The notes under the pieces were generated by a model. The model saw nothing but the letters and a program-made list of their open reading frames with translations, was not told the DNA's origin and made no database searches. A program made the translations under genes and the position numbers. A stretch of DNA of 64,000 nucleotides from Candidatus Brocadia pituitae. Its GTDB lineage: Bacteria; Planctomycetota; Brocadiia; Brocadiales; Brocadiaceae. The stretch lies in NCBI GenBank assembly GCA_017347445.1, contig AP021856.1, forward strand, positions 3,914,613-3,978,612, written 5' to 3'. Below are positions 44,090 through 52,879 of the stretch, piece by piece. Within the stretch, counting starts at the first letter, position 1. Every line of letters starts with the position of its first letter.

Positions 44090-44499
44090 AGGTTTTTATA
44101 GACACCAGCGCATTTTGCGCCCTCACCATTCCTAAAGATCAATACAATCTCACTGCAAAAGGTCTCTACAAACAAACTCAAGAAAGAAATGCAATTATCT
44201 ATAGTTCTGATTATGTCATGGATGAAGTCTATACACTCCTGAAAACCAGAAGCAACCATGCCACGTCCGTTAAGTTTATGGATCAGGTAGACAAAAGCGG
44301 TGTCATCATACTTCGCATTACTGAAGATATTGAAGCATATGCAAAAACTATTTTCAGACAATTCAAGGATAAAAAATTGAGTTTTACAGACTGTACCAGC
44401 TTTGCACTGATAAATCAATTTGATCTTGATGCTGTCTTTGCCTTCGATGAACATTTTCGGTATCATCCTTATTCTCACCCTGTAGAATTCCTGAGATGA
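44086..44499 (+). CDS. PIN-domain ribonuclease toxin
   Basis: The 137-residue PIN protein starts at TTG 44086 inside the antitoxin stop. Acidic positions: FIDTSAFCAL (Asp), YVMDEVYTLL (Glu), SFTDCTSFALI (Asp) and FAFDEHFRYH (Asp). FTDCTSFALINQFDLDAVFA is typical of this subgroup. The pair appears intact and has no RAYT remnant beside it. Confidence 0.9.
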   Translation: MKVFIDTSAFCALTIPKDQYNLTAKGLYKQTQERNAIIYSSDYVMDEVYTLLKTRSNHATSVKFMDQVDKSGVIILRITEDIEAYAKTIFRQFKDKKLSFTDCTSFALINQFDLDAVFAFDEHFRYHPYSHPVEFLR

Positions 44500-44689
44500 G
44501 CCTTGTAGGTTTTGTGAGTAAAGCGCACTCAACGATAACCCACTGAATTTCCCTTTGATACTCGGGATTTAGACAGAGAAGTGGTTATAAAGCTTTAAGC
44601 ATAGAATCGGCCGTGTTCTACTTGGCATCCGCCATGTCTCACGATAATATGCCCACAATTGAAACCAATATCGGAGCACGTACGAACCA

Positions 44690-45958
44690 ATGTTGATACC
44701 CTCGATTGGTTTATTAGAAAAACTCAAACGGGCTAAGGTTGGGATTTGGCCTGAATTGCTTGATGACGATTCCGTCACTCTTGCGGCGAAAGTACCCCAA
44801 TTTGCAATTAAGACGCTTTATCGAGGTGCTGAGTGTTCATTTAGTTTGTCACTTTTGGACATCGAGAAATTCGGTATATTCTACTTGTCTCTGTGTATCT
44901 ATGACGATACTCGCAACCCGCTAACTATTATTCAACCGGTAATAACGAAAGATGAGCAATTTCATTTCCGAAATGTATTTCGATCCTCAACCGTTTCAAT
45001 TCATTTTTTTGACGAACTATATAACCCTATTCTAAAGACCAATTGTAGGTTTGATTCTACTTTGTCAAGCACGGCAATTGAGGCTGTTCTTGCTGCTAAT
45101 ATAAGTGCATTGGACATTTTTCATTCTGATATCCGTCAGTGCATTGAGTTTGAGCGCGCAGTGGTTAAAGGGTTTGACGTTATCCAAAAAGATCTTCCCT
45201 CAATTCAAAAAGGCATGTCCTCGACTGTCACAGTAAATCATGTCATTCCTCTAACCTTAACAATTGAAAAGCCAATCACAGGTTATGCTATCAACACTCA
45301 GGGGTACTCTGTCGAATTCACTGTTACCCAAGAAAACGAAGGCGACATCTTTGAGGAATCTCTTTATCTAATCTTTAATGATCTATATAATAAAAGGGTT
45401 TTCCTACGTCCTATCGTGCAATTCTCTAGAAAAGTAAGGGAGTTGACCGATCTGCTTTGCTTTGATTCTGAAACCAATACGATTTGTCTTGTCCAAGCAA
45501 AAGCAATTGCTAGCTTGAAAGTGTGTAAGGACCAACCAACTCAGAGAAGGTCCGCCTCCATTAAGAAAGATTTTAAGCAGGCCTCGAAGCAGCTGATTGG
45601 TGCCATTAGGAAGATTAGATCAGATTCGCCGATTTTTAATGATAAAGGGGACACAATCGAAATACTAAACAGAAATATTGCCCCCATTCATGCGATCGCT
45701 TTGGTCTCTGATTTACACCCATCTGTAAATTGGCGACAGATTGGCAAATACCTCATCCAGATTAGCGAATCAGATACATATCGTGCGCTTTTTCAAGTGC
45801 TTGACTTGCAGGAATTGCAATCCATTGTAGCAAACTGTACCTCAACTAAGGATTTCCACAACTTGCTATTGCAACGATGGGCAATGATGAAGCTTCATGG
45901 TACTGCTTATGTGAGAGGTCTAAGCAAGGGCTTCTGTAACTATGAAAATGCTTTATAG
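44690..45958 (+). CDS. Large hypothetical protein with a nuclease-like C-terminal domain
   Basis: The 422-residue protein is not recognised as a whole. The first 250 residues look like beta-rich unknown domains. From about residue 260 VRELTDLLCFDSETNTICLV, then QAKAIASLK, then FKQASKQLIGAIRKIR gives the order (E)LTD, strand, Q-x-K, and a helix with QA..QL, which fits PD-(D/E)XK-type folds. It is the first of three consecutive plus-strand accessory genes separated by related palindromic spacers. A defence role is inference. Confidence 0.6.
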   Translation: MLIPSIGLLEKLKRAKVGIWPELLDDDSVTLAAKVPQFAIKTLYRGAECSFSLSLLDIEKFGIFYLSLCIYDDTRNPLTIIQPVITKDEQFHFRNVFRSSTVSIHFFDELYNPILKTNCRFDSTLSSTAIEAVLAANISALDIFHSDIRQCIEFERAVVKGFDVIQKDLPSIQKGMSSTVTVNHVIPLTLTIEKPITGYAINTQGYSVEFTVTQENEGDIFEESLYLIFNDLYNKRVFLRPIVQFSRKVRELTDLLCFDSETNTICLVQAKAIASLKVCKDQPTQRRSASIKKDFKQASKQLIGAIRKIRSDSPIFNDKGDTIEILNRNIAPIHAIALVSDLHPSVNWRQIGKYLIQISESDTYRALFQVLDLQELQSIVANCTSTKDFHNLLLQRWAMMKLHGTAYVRGLSKGFCNYENAL

Positions 45959-45980
45959 GGGCGGCCGCCTCACCGTCACG

Positions 45981-46049
45981 AATCAGGCGAACGACTGCGT
46001 TCGTCTATTGCGCGCTATCTGCGGTTGCCGTTCAATTCTACCATTGGCA
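45981..46049 (+). repeat. Cassette-like palindromic spacer 1
   Basis: It starts CGAACGACTGCGTTCG (a stem of CGAACG and CGTTCG) and ends GCGGTTGCCGTTCAATTC, then CATTGGC. The 3' portion matches the ends of the two repeats at 47152-47260 and 47674-47792. It follows the gene at 44690 within 25 bases. Confidence 0.45.
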
Positions 46050-46075
46050 ATAATAATTATATAAGGAATGATGTT

Positions 46076-47068
46076 ATGATGAAAAAGGGGCAGATTATCT
46101 TTAAGAGCGCAAAAGAGCGTTATCCCGACTTATTTGCAATTACTGAATTTGTGATCAAACAGCTTCACGAATGGATCGATAACGCTAGCACTCCAACCCC
46201 GCGTACAGCCTTCGAGTGCGTTCTTCACGCCTGCACCGTGCGCGCTTATAATCTTTATAGATCTATCAATAACTTATTGGAGACAGATCATTGGGAAGAT
46301 GCGGGAATACTTGCTCGGTCAATGTTCGAATTAGTTATCAATCTCGAAGAAATACAGCAGGAACTTGGGAAAGAAGAGGAAAAGGCGCGTAAGTATATGC
46401 GTTTTAATTACCTGCAGCAATACCTGCAGACCGATGCTACACAGCGATACAATCAGCAAACAGGGCGTGATCGTCCTTCTGACTCAGCCCGGCACAGCCA
46501 TCTTCAAAAGATTGCTCGCTCGATTTTCTCTGAATTTGTTGACCCAAAACGCAAGTCGGAGTGGCAAAAATCATGGTGTGGCAAAAGTGTCCACAGTCTC
46601 GCTAAAAATTCTAAGGATGCGATGAGATATCATCACTATAAAATTTTGTATTCTTTTTTCTCTGAGTTGTCGCATAGCGGCCCGTTACCGGTTATGTCGA
46701 GTTTAATTACGGGCGAAACTACAGAGGAGATGAAGCAACTATGGGAAGGTCATGACGACCGCGAAAAAGAACATACGGCTCTTGTGCTAAGCCTATCAAC
46801 CATTTGGTTGTTAGAAGTTCTAATGAGGGGCAAAGACATGATTCCTGACTATGACTTGAAATGGAATTTTGAGGTCATGAAAATGCTTTACAGTTGCCAT
46901 GGCGTTGAACCACCACTGTTTCCGTTCGGTAAACAGAATCAAAATACTTCTCAAATGCAAATTATAAAACCCCAGCCAATTATAAAACCAGAACCAGATA
47001 TCAGCCGGAATTCCCTATGTCCATGTGGAAGTGGCAAAAAATATAAAAAATGTTGCTGTAAAAAATAG
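46076..47068 (+). CDS. DUF5677-like protein with a C-terminal SEC-C zinc motif
   Basis: The protein of about 330 residues has a helical domain with CTVRAYNLYRSINNLL, EDAGILARSMFELVINLEEI and YSFFSELSHSGPLPV, a pattern I associate with DUF5677 (HEPN-like helices). The end is a SEC-C zinc-binding motif, SRNSLCPCGSGKKYKKCC. ATG 46076 follows AAGGA; the frame is open to 46025. Function unknown; SEC-C tails often attach proteins to ribosomes or other partners. Confidence 0.65.
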   Translation: MMKKGQIIFKSAKERYPDLFAITEFVIKQLHEWIDNASTPTPRTAFECVLHACTVRAYNLYRSINNLLETDHWEDAGILARSMFELVINLEEIQQELGKEEEKARKYMRFNYLQQYLQTDATQRYNQQTGRDRPSDSARHSHLQKIARSIFSEFVDPKRKSEWQKSWCGKSVHSLAKNSKDAMRYHHYKILYSFFSELSHSGPLPVMSSLITGETTEEMKQLWEGHDDREKEHTALVLSLSTIWLLEVLMRGKDMIPDYDLKWNFEVMKMLYSCHGVEPPLFPFGKQNQNTSQMQIIKPQPIIKPEPDISRNSLCPCGSGKKYKKCCCKK

Positions 47069-47151
47069 TCAAGTAGTCAAGGTGGATTAAGGCGAAGCTA
47101 AATCCATAAGAAACATTTAATAGAATTATATCTTAATAGGGCCACCTTCAT

Positions 47152-47260
47152 CATTCAATCTTTTATCATTTGCCAATTGAAATATGAAGATGACAGCATT
47201 GATCAAGACTCGAATGACTTGCCGCTCCGCAAGCGGTTGCCACTCAATTCCGTCATTAGC
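47152..47260 (+). repeat. Direct repeat A flanking the HTH antitoxin gene
   Basis: About 110 bp ending with GAATGACTTGCCGCTCCGCA, AGCGGTTGCC and GTCATTAG. It recurs at 47674-47792 with few changes. It contains CCGCT-CCGCA-AGCGG, a small hairpin. Confidence 0.8.
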
Positions 47261-47275
47261 CATAAAAAAATCAAA

Positions 47276-47303
47276 TTGACAAGTGTACTAAAATTGGTAC
47301 AAT
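47276..47303 (+). promoter_or_regulatory. Promoter with overlapping palindromic operator
   Basis: TTGACA (47276-47281), 16-base spacer, TACAAT (47298-47303): a near-consensus promoter. TGTAC (47284) and GTACA (47297) form an inverted repeat with eight bases between, across the spacer and the -10. It is a likely site for autorepression by the HTH antitoxin downstream. Confidence 0.7.
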
Positions 47304-47311
47304 GATAACAC

Positions 47312-47365
47312 ATGTTCGATATTCCCTATGTCCTGAAAGTTGTTTTCTATCGGTCTGAGATATGA
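47312..47365 (+). pseudogene. RelE/HigB-like toxin reduced to 17 codons
   Basis: ATG 47312, just after the promoter, opens MFDIPYVLKVVFYRSE and ends with Ile and TGA that overlaps the antitoxin ATG (ATGA). VVFYRSE is the conserved start of phage-Gp49/HigB-like RelE-superfamily toxins, which normally have about 100-110 residues. The middle and the catalytic residues are gone, while the start, promoter and overlap with the antitoxin remain. Confidence 0.7.
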
Positions 47366-47643
47366 AAAACAAACATCTTGGTTCCAACTTTGATGACTTT
47401 CTTGATGAAGAATCTCTGCGGGCGGAAACAGAAGCCGCAGCGATTAAGAGAGTTATTGCCTATCAGATTGAAATGGAGATGAAGAAGGCAAAACTGACAA
47501 AATCTGCTATGGCAGAAAAAATGCACACCAGCCGTTCCGCCCTGGATAGACTACTTGATCCTACCAATGTCTCTATAACGCTGCAAACGCTTGAAAGCGC
47601 GGCGCTCGCCTTGGGAAAGAACCTTAAAGTTGAGTTGGCATAA
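47362..47643 (+). CDS. XRE-type HTH antitoxin
   Basis: The 93-residue protein has a helical N-terminus and an HTH domain: KKAKLTKSAMAEKMHTSRSA, LDRLLDPTNVSITLQTLESA, ending LGKNLKVELA. This is the antitoxin class that follows Gp49/HigB-type toxins. Its toxin is reduced to 17 codons. The palindromic operator upstream suggests autoregulation. Direct repeats A and B lie on both sides. Confidence 0.85.
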   Translation: MKNKHLGSNFDDFLDEESLRAETEAAAIKRVIAYQIEMEMKKAKLTKSAMAEKMHTSRSALDRLLDPTNVSITLQTLESAALALGKNLKVELA

Positions 47644-47673
47644 CAAGGCGCTCAACCGTACGCGCGAAAAAGC

Positions 47674-47792
47674 TCATTATTCAATATTTTATCATTTGAC
47701 AATTGAATATTGAAATATGAAGATGACAGCATTGATCAAGACCCGAATGACTTGCCGCTCCGCAAGCGGTTGCCGCTCAATTTCGTCATTAG
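47674..47792 (+). repeat. Direct repeat B flanking the HTH antitoxin gene
   Basis: Second copy of the repeat at 47152. It begins 30 bases after the antitoxin stop, which itself is in TAACAAGGCGCTCAAC, a string resembling the 5' end of some integron attC sites. The consensus core sites of attC are not clearly present. Confidence 0.8.
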
Positions 47793-47968
47793 TTGCCTTC
47801 ATAATGAAGAATTATCAATCTCAGTTATGGAACTTATTAAAAGACAGAAATGCTTGTAATGGTTTAAAAGGTCCCCTTTGGTTATCCTTGACGTTTTTCC
47901 TCCGCATAAAATGTCCAATCAAAGCCAAAAACAGAATAAAACCTATAGTAAACGCATAACGAAAGTGC

Positions 47969-48032
47969 CATTGCGAGGGCGCTAGCCCGAAGCAATCTCA
48001 ATGGTGGGATTGCTTCGCTGTCGCTCGCAATG
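47969..48032. repeat. REP-like dispersed palindrome
   Basis: CATTGCGAGGGCG and CCCGAAGCAATCTC at the left, GGGATTGCTTCG and CGCTCGCAATG at the right form a long imperfect hairpin. This kind of sequence is dispersed in many bacterial genomes between genes. A related GTCATTCTGAGCAAAGCGAA lies at about 36919. Confidence 0.7.
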
Positions 48033-48176
48033 ACCAGCACGTGTCCACGTATTTAAAATCCTGCAATCAAGGCGAAGCTTCGGTGCGGGATGCCAGAAAT
48101 GGCAGAATTCCCTGGAGATTTCACGGTATCTTGAGCATAAAGCACCCTGAAGGAGGTTAGGCATCATGATTAGGTT

Positions 48177-48857
48177 TTAATTGCCGGTAAAACGAAATGC
48201 CGTGGCAAAGCCGCTTCGTCCGTCATAATTCCACTCCTGGTTGCCTTCCCGGAACCGGTGCGTAACGGCTTTTCCCATATCCAATGTCATATCAAATTCC
48301 TTTGCCCAGATCGCAAAATTCTTGTTCACAATTTGGGTCGGTTTGTCAGGATTCCCTGCACCATGAAGCAACTCAACGTCTAAAGTCAAGCTATCTGCCA
48401 CCACTGCCTTCTTATGCCATGGGGAAGACTCCGCATGAATTGGTACATATCTTACGGTAATCCTCTCATCCGGTACTTTTGCAAAGCTAAATACATGGTT
48501 TTGGAAAATATCCAGCAATGCGTTTTTCTGAACGGCTGCGGCCTTTTCATCTATATAAAAGACTATCCAATTCTTGTCAGGCCGTGCTGTTAAGTCTGTT
48601 ATGCCAATGACGGTTTGGCCTGCGAGTGAATATTGCCCATAATTCCCTTTTTGAATATGAAAGACACCACTAATCCTGCACGTCTTGTTATGGGTGGGTT
48701 CACTACCAAAGAGGCACGGACAGCCAGGGTTGCAGGTACAACCCTCAAAATATTCACCTTCGATTGACCAGACAGGCCCAGCGAAAATAGTGCCGGAAAC
48801 ACCACATAGTATCATCAATGCGACAAACACGGCTAACAGATATTTGCTCCTTCTCAT
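48177..48857 (-). CDS. Exported DUF1326 protein
   Basis: The 226-residue protein has a signal peptide ending TIFA and then WSIEGEYFEGCTCNPGCPCL, the Cys-rich start of DUF1326. The rest is beta-rich (GVFHIQKGNYGQYSLAGQTV). The family function is unknown; the GCTCNPGCPC motif suggests metal or heme binding. It stands alone on the minus strand. Confidence 0.85.
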   Translation of the reverse strand: MRRSKYLLAVFVALMILCGVSGTIFAGPVWSIEGEYFEGCTCNPGCPCLFGSEPTHNKTCRISGVFHIQKGNYGQYSLAGQTVIGITDLTARPDKNWIVFYIDEKAAAVQKNALLDIFQNHVFSFAKVPDERITVRYVPIHAESSPWHKKAVVADSLTLDVELLHGAGNPDKPTQIVNKNFAIWAKEFDMTLDMGKAVTHRFREGNQEWNYDGRSGFATAFRFTGN

Positions 48858-49064
48858 AATTCATTTTCTCCCATAAAAAAATAAGATCGTACGTTGTGTA
48901 GTAAAATTTTGGTAGAGTAGAAAAAGAAAGACCTGACTAGAGAAAAAACCCTCCAATTATGGTAAAAATAGTTTTAACAAAAAACTAAATTATAAGGGAA
49001 AGGAGGGCGATATGGAAATTACCCCATGCACGGATCGTATCACAATTGCATTTGGATGTCAATT

Positions 49065-49455
49065 TCAAGTGGATAGAAGGGAGAGCAGTTTAGTAGTGAT
49101 TCTCATAGCTTCAACGGCATATTTCCAGAGTTGTGGCTCACGGCTCCCCTGAATTTGTGTGCGTGCAAGGTCGCCGGCTGCCCGGCCAAAATCACTGGCA
49201 AGCGCATACGCCACTCCACGTGCCAGCAGCAGCCGTCCATCACCCGGTGCACGGGCAACAAGCCTGAGATAATGGTGTAATCGCGTCGTTCCACTTCTCC
49301 TCACGCATCGCAACCAGACCACGCCAATAATCATCCCAGACCTTGGCGTCTCCCTTGGACTCAGGAGGGGTTGCCCATAGTGACGAACATGTTATTAATA
49401 CCGTAATGGAAGCAAAAAGGAGCCGCAGATGTTTGTCATCTTCAAATCCTCCGGC
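49065..49455 (-). pseudogene. Frameshifted exported TPR-like protein
   Basis: One frame reads LRLLFASITVLITCSSLWAT and WDDYWRGLVAMREEKWNDAI (signal peptide and a helical pair); another continues LRLVARAPGDGRLLLARGVA and FGRAAGDLARTQIQGS, a TPR-like helix pair, and ends LLSLLST. At least one frame change is needed, and the start region (after GGAGG) needs a second. GC is higher than in the neighbours. The protein family is not identified. Confidence 0.55.
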
Positions 49456-49512
49456 TTAATGAAAGGTGAGGAAAAAACAATATGCTGTTTCTACGGGGGG
49501 GGTGAACGGAAA

Positions 49513-50193
49513 TCATTCTTTAAAATCTGAACACTGCCCCAACTCTTGCCCTAGTTGTTCGATTATGGCGCTGTATTTCTCGTGAACACCGGTCTCGATG
49601 TCCTCTTTTTCCAGGATTTCGAATTTCTTTACGAACATCTCCTGTTCATCGGGAGTCAATACCTTATTAATCCAGGGAAAGAGGAGTTTTTCCTCCATCT
49701 CGATGTGTTTTTCCATATTCCTGATATATGAATGGGCAATTTTAACAACCTTCTTTTTTGCCTTTTTCCCGTGATCGAAATAATTGAGCGCTGCCGTCAG
49801 GTTTCTTATTTCATCACGCGCCGAGACATGTTCCATAAGGAGTCGTCCCAGGAAATCCCTTTTTTCACCATTATTTTTTACTTTGAGTGCAGGGAAGAGT
49901 ATCTTGTCTTCCTTCTCCTGATGGTGTTTATCAGAAAATTCAGAGATGACCTTTACCAATTCTTTAAAATGTTCTTTCGAAACGGGTTTTTGATGCTCCA
50001 GGCAATCGGTGGCTTTTCCCATAAGGTACAGCATCCTTTTTACTACGTCAAAGTCATTATGGAGAATGTCCGTAACCAACGGTTTGGTGTTTTCAATGTG
50101 TGTATGCTCCTGATAAATACGGTGTTTTGAAGAAGCACAGGAGGCGATACCAGCACAGATAATAACAACAAGAATGACAAAAACCCTCTTCAT
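49513..50193 (-). CDS. Lipoprotein with a hemerythrin (HHE) domain
   Basis: The signal peptide MKRVFVILVVIICAGIASCA ends in a lipobox-like Cys. The body is a four-helix hemerythrin-type domain with iron ligands in ILHNDFDVVKRML, SDKHHQEKEDKILFPAL, LMEHVSARDEI and NMEKHIEMEEKLLFPWI. Such proteins bind oxygen, nitric oxide or act in iron/redox sensing. Its start lies two bases after the stop of the upstream CBS gene, so they are an operon. Confidence 0.88.
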   Translation of the reverse strand: MKRVFVILVVIICAGIASCASSKHRIYQEHTHIENTKPLVTDILHNDFDVVKRMLYLMGKATDCLEHQKPVSKEHFKELVKVISEFSDKHHQEKEDKILFPALKVKNNGEKRDFLGRLLMEHVSARDEIRNLTAALNYFDHGKKAKKKVVKIAHSYIRNMEKHIEMEEKLLFPWINKVLTPDEQEMFVKKFEILEKEDIETGVHEKYSAIIEQLGQELGQCSDFKE

Positions 50194-50195
50194 GC

Positions 50196-50600
50196 TTAAT
50201 CAGCAAAGAAGGTCACAAATTCGGGTTCCACAATGCTATTCAGGATATCACACCTGGAGATGACTCCCACCAGCGTATCGTTTCTCACAACAGGAACGCG
50301 GATAATGTTGTGCTTGGTCATAAGGTCTATAATCTGCTCGGTTGAGGTGTCTTCATTTACACAAATGGGATTTTTTGACATAATATCACCAGCCCTTACT
50401 TGTTCCAGTGCCTTTCCGCTTCGAATGGCCTTAAGAAGGTCGAACTCGCTTACGACTCCAAGAACCTTTCCCTTGTCATCGACCACGGGCAATCCGCTGT
50501 ACATTCCGGACAATAATTTTACCGCCAGGTCTCTGCCGATGGTGTTCTGCTTTGCCGCAGTAACAATCTTGTTCATGACATCTTTGGCTTTCATACCCAT
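50196..50600 (-). CDS. CBS-domain pair protein
   Basis: Two CBS repeats: VMNKIVTAAKQNTIGRDLAV with LPVVDDKGKVLGVVSEFDLL, then IMSKNPICVNEDTSTEQIID with VPVVRNDTLVGVISRCDILN. AAGGAGG seven bases upstream sets ATG 50600; the frame is open to 50645. The gene ends two bases before the hemerythrin lipoprotein gene. Probably a nucleotide-sensing module; the partner is unknown. Confidence 0.88.
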   Translation of the reverse strand: MGMKAKDVMNKIVTAAKQNTIGRDLAVKLLSGMYSGLPVVDDKGKVLGVVSEFDLLKAIRSGKALEQVRAGDIMSKNPICVNEDTSTEQIIDLMTKHNIIRVPVVRNDTLVGVISRCDILNSIVEPEFVTFFAD

Positions 50601-50836
50601 ACCACAACCTCCTTTAAAAATATTGATGCAACAGCTCAAAATCACTGTATCTCACGGACGACACCAATAAATCATTATACGACTGATCCGTTGTTTGTCA
50701 AACAAGAAGAAATGAGAAAAACCTTGATAACGTATCGTCAAACTGATACTATTGCATTTTTAGCCGTGAAGGTGGATTCGGCGTAAAACCAAGCACCTTA
50801 TTCTCTTCTCTTTATCACCTGAAAGGGGATTGGTAT

Positions 50837-51376
50837 TTGAAACCTGTCATTGTATCTACAACCATATTGGCCGTTCGAAAGGATGGGCATGTTGCTATTG
50901 GCGGCGATGGACAAGTCACCATGAATGCCACGGTAGTAAAGCAGGAGGCAAAAAAGATCCGAAGGCTTTATCATGATAAGGTTGTTGTAGGTTTTGCCGG
51001 ATCATCAGCGGACGCCTTTGCCCTTATGGAAAGGTTTGACGCTAAGCTTGAACAGTATCAGGGAAATGTTCTGCGCAGTGCGCATGAACTGGCCAAGGAA
51101 TGGCGAACAGACAAGGTGCTCAGAAGGCTGGAGTCCCTGTTGGTAGTCGTGGACAAACAATATTCGTTTTTGATCTCGGGTGGTGGAGATGTGATTGAGC
51201 CGGATGACGGCATTATCGGTATCGGTTCTGGTGGCGCGTATGCCATTGCGGCAGCAAGGGCATTAATGAAACACACATCTCTGCCTGCAAAGGAAATCGT
51301 TGAAGCCGCGCTTGCTATAGCAGCAGACATCTGTGTGTATACCAACAAGAATATCAAGGTTGAGGAGGTCAAGTAG
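50837..51376 (+). CDS. hslV: ATP-dependent protease subunit HslV
   Basis: HslV is the threonine peptidase of the HslUV protease. The 179-residue protein has [20 protein letters not shown]; cleavage exposes the Thr at residue 8 or so as nucleophile, with the N-terminal propeptide [27 protein letters not shown] is the conserved block with the catalytic Lys. Start is TTG 50837 after AAAGGGGATTGG. The stop overlaps the hslU start by one base. Confidence 0.96.
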   Translation: MKPVIVSTTILAVRKDGHVAIGGDGQVTMNATVVKQEAKKIRRLYHDKVVVGFAGSSADAFALMERFDAKLEQYQGNVLRSAHELAKEWRTDKVLRRLESLLVVVDKQYSFLISGGGDVIEPDDGIIGIGSGGAYAIAAARALMKHTSLPAKEIVEAALAIAADICVYTNKNIKVEEVK

Positions 51377-52710
51377 TGAATGAGTTAACGCCACGGAATA
51401 TGGTAGAAGCGCTTGACAAATACATTATTGGTCAAAAAAATGCAAAACGTGCGGTGTCTATTGCTATCCGTAACCGTTGGCGCAGACATCAACTTTCGGA
51501 TGAGTTGCGGGAAGAGGTCCTACCGAAGAATATTATCATGATTGGCCCAACCGGTGTTGGAAAAACAGAGATTGCAAGGCGCATGGCGGCACTCGTCAAG
51601 GCGCCCTTTCTTAAGGTAGAGGCGTCAAAATATACGGAAGTGGGTTATCACGGCCGCGATGTGGAATCTATGGTACGCGACATTACCGAGATCGGCGTAA
51701 ATATGGTTAAGGCAGAAATGATTCAGTCTGTCCAGGAAAAAGCTGAGAAGATGGCCGAGGAGAGGCTTCTGGATTTACTGCTACCGCCGGTGTCAAAGAG
51801 CGCTGAACCGTCCAATGCTGAAGCAGAAGAACAACGGCTAAATACACGGGAAAAGTTCCGCAAAAAACTTCATGACGGAGAGCTTTCAAACCGTATTGTA
51901 GAACTCACCGTTCATGAAAAACCGTATGTGCTTCAGGGTTTTGTTGCAGGGGTTGAGGAAATGGGTATGGATTTCCAAAACATGCTGGAGAGGATGGTTC
52001 CCCCCCGTGCTCAGATACGAAAAGTTCCCGTAGCTGAGGCAAAAAGGATCTTGACCCATGAAGAAGCAGAAAAACTTATTGATCGGGAAAAAGTCATCCA
52101 GGAAGCGATCCGGAGGACGGAACAGTTTGGAATTATCTTCGTGGACGAGATTGATAAGATTGCTGGCCGTGAATCTGCTCACGGGCCCGATGTCTCCCGC
52201 CAGGGAGTACAAAGAGACTTATTGCCGATTGTGGATGGCACCACGGTTAATACCCGGTACGGAGTCGTAAAGACCGACCGGATTCTTTTTATCGCCGCAG
52301 GTGCATTCCACGTCTCCAAGCCGTCGGATTTAATCCCTGAGTTACAGGGCAGATTTCCCATTCGAGTAGAATTAGAGGACTTGGGAAAGGAGGAATTTTT
52401 ACGTATCCTGACCGAACCAAAAAATGCCCTGATTAAGCAATATAAGGCACTCCTGGAAACCGAGGGAATTAAGATGCGGTTTGAAAATGATGCCATTGAG
52501 GCGATAGCAGAAATTGCCGTACAAGTGAACAAGCGCACCCAGAATATTGGTGCGCGGCGGTTGCATACCGTAATGGAAAAACTCGTGGAAGATGTTTCTT
52601 TTGATGCATCTGATATGGGGGGCGCAGAAGTGATTATTAATGCAAAATATGTTCAGGACAAATTACAGGCTATAGCAAAAGATGAGGATCTGAGCCGCTA
52701 TATTCTTTAG
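51376..52710 (+). CDS. hslU: ATP-dependent protease ATPase subunit HslU
   Basis: HslU unfolds substrates and feeds them to HslV. The 444-residue AAA+ protein has Walker [16 protein letters not shown], the pore loop [15 protein letters not shown] (GYVG-type), Walker [17 protein letters not shown], the arginine-finger region [12 protein letters not shown] and sensor 2 [16 protein letters not shown]. The start is GTG in TAGTG, overlapping hslV. Confidence 0.97.
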   Translation: MNELTPRNMVEALDKYIIGQKNAKRAVSIAIRNRWRRHQLSDELREEVLPKNIIMIGPTGVGKTEIARRMAALVKAPFLKVEASKYTEVGYHGRDVESMVRDITEIGVNMVKAEMIQSVQEKAEKMAEERLLDLLLPPVSKSAEPSNAEAEEQRLNTREKFRKKLHDGELSNRIVELTVHEKPYVLQGFVAGVEEMGMDFQNMLERMVPPRAQIRKVPVAEAKRILTHEEAEKLIDREKVIQEAIRRTEQFGIIFVDEIDKIAGRESAHGPDVSRQGVQRDLLPIVDGTTVNTRYGVVKTDRILFIAAGAFHVSKPSDLIPELQGRFPIRVELEDLGKEEFLRILTEPKNALIKQYKALLETEGIKMRFENDAIEAIAEIAVQVNKRTQNIGARRLHTVMEKLVEDVSFDASDMGGAEVIINAKYVQDKLQAIAKDEDLSRYIL

Positions 52711-52879
52711 GCAACAAGAGAAAGACCGGAAAGCTAAAGTTTTTCTGGTAAGGTTTCCTCCCATCCCAATTACAAGTCTGATCTCTTTGAATAATACCAT
52801 CTTCAAATAAGGCCAGACTCATTTCTTGTATGTCCGTTCAAAAACTTTTCTCAGATAAAACACTGCCGAAGCGTTGTAT

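Noticed and set aside
45959-47800. Firm call of integron attC sites
   Set aside because: The R'' and R' core consensus (RYYYAAC / GTTRRRY) is not clearly met and no integrase is present, so I only list it as a hypothesis.
49065-49334. 89-residue minus-strand protein as an intact gene
   Set aside because: The signal-peptide half lies in a different frame upstream, so it is the tail of a frameshifted gene.
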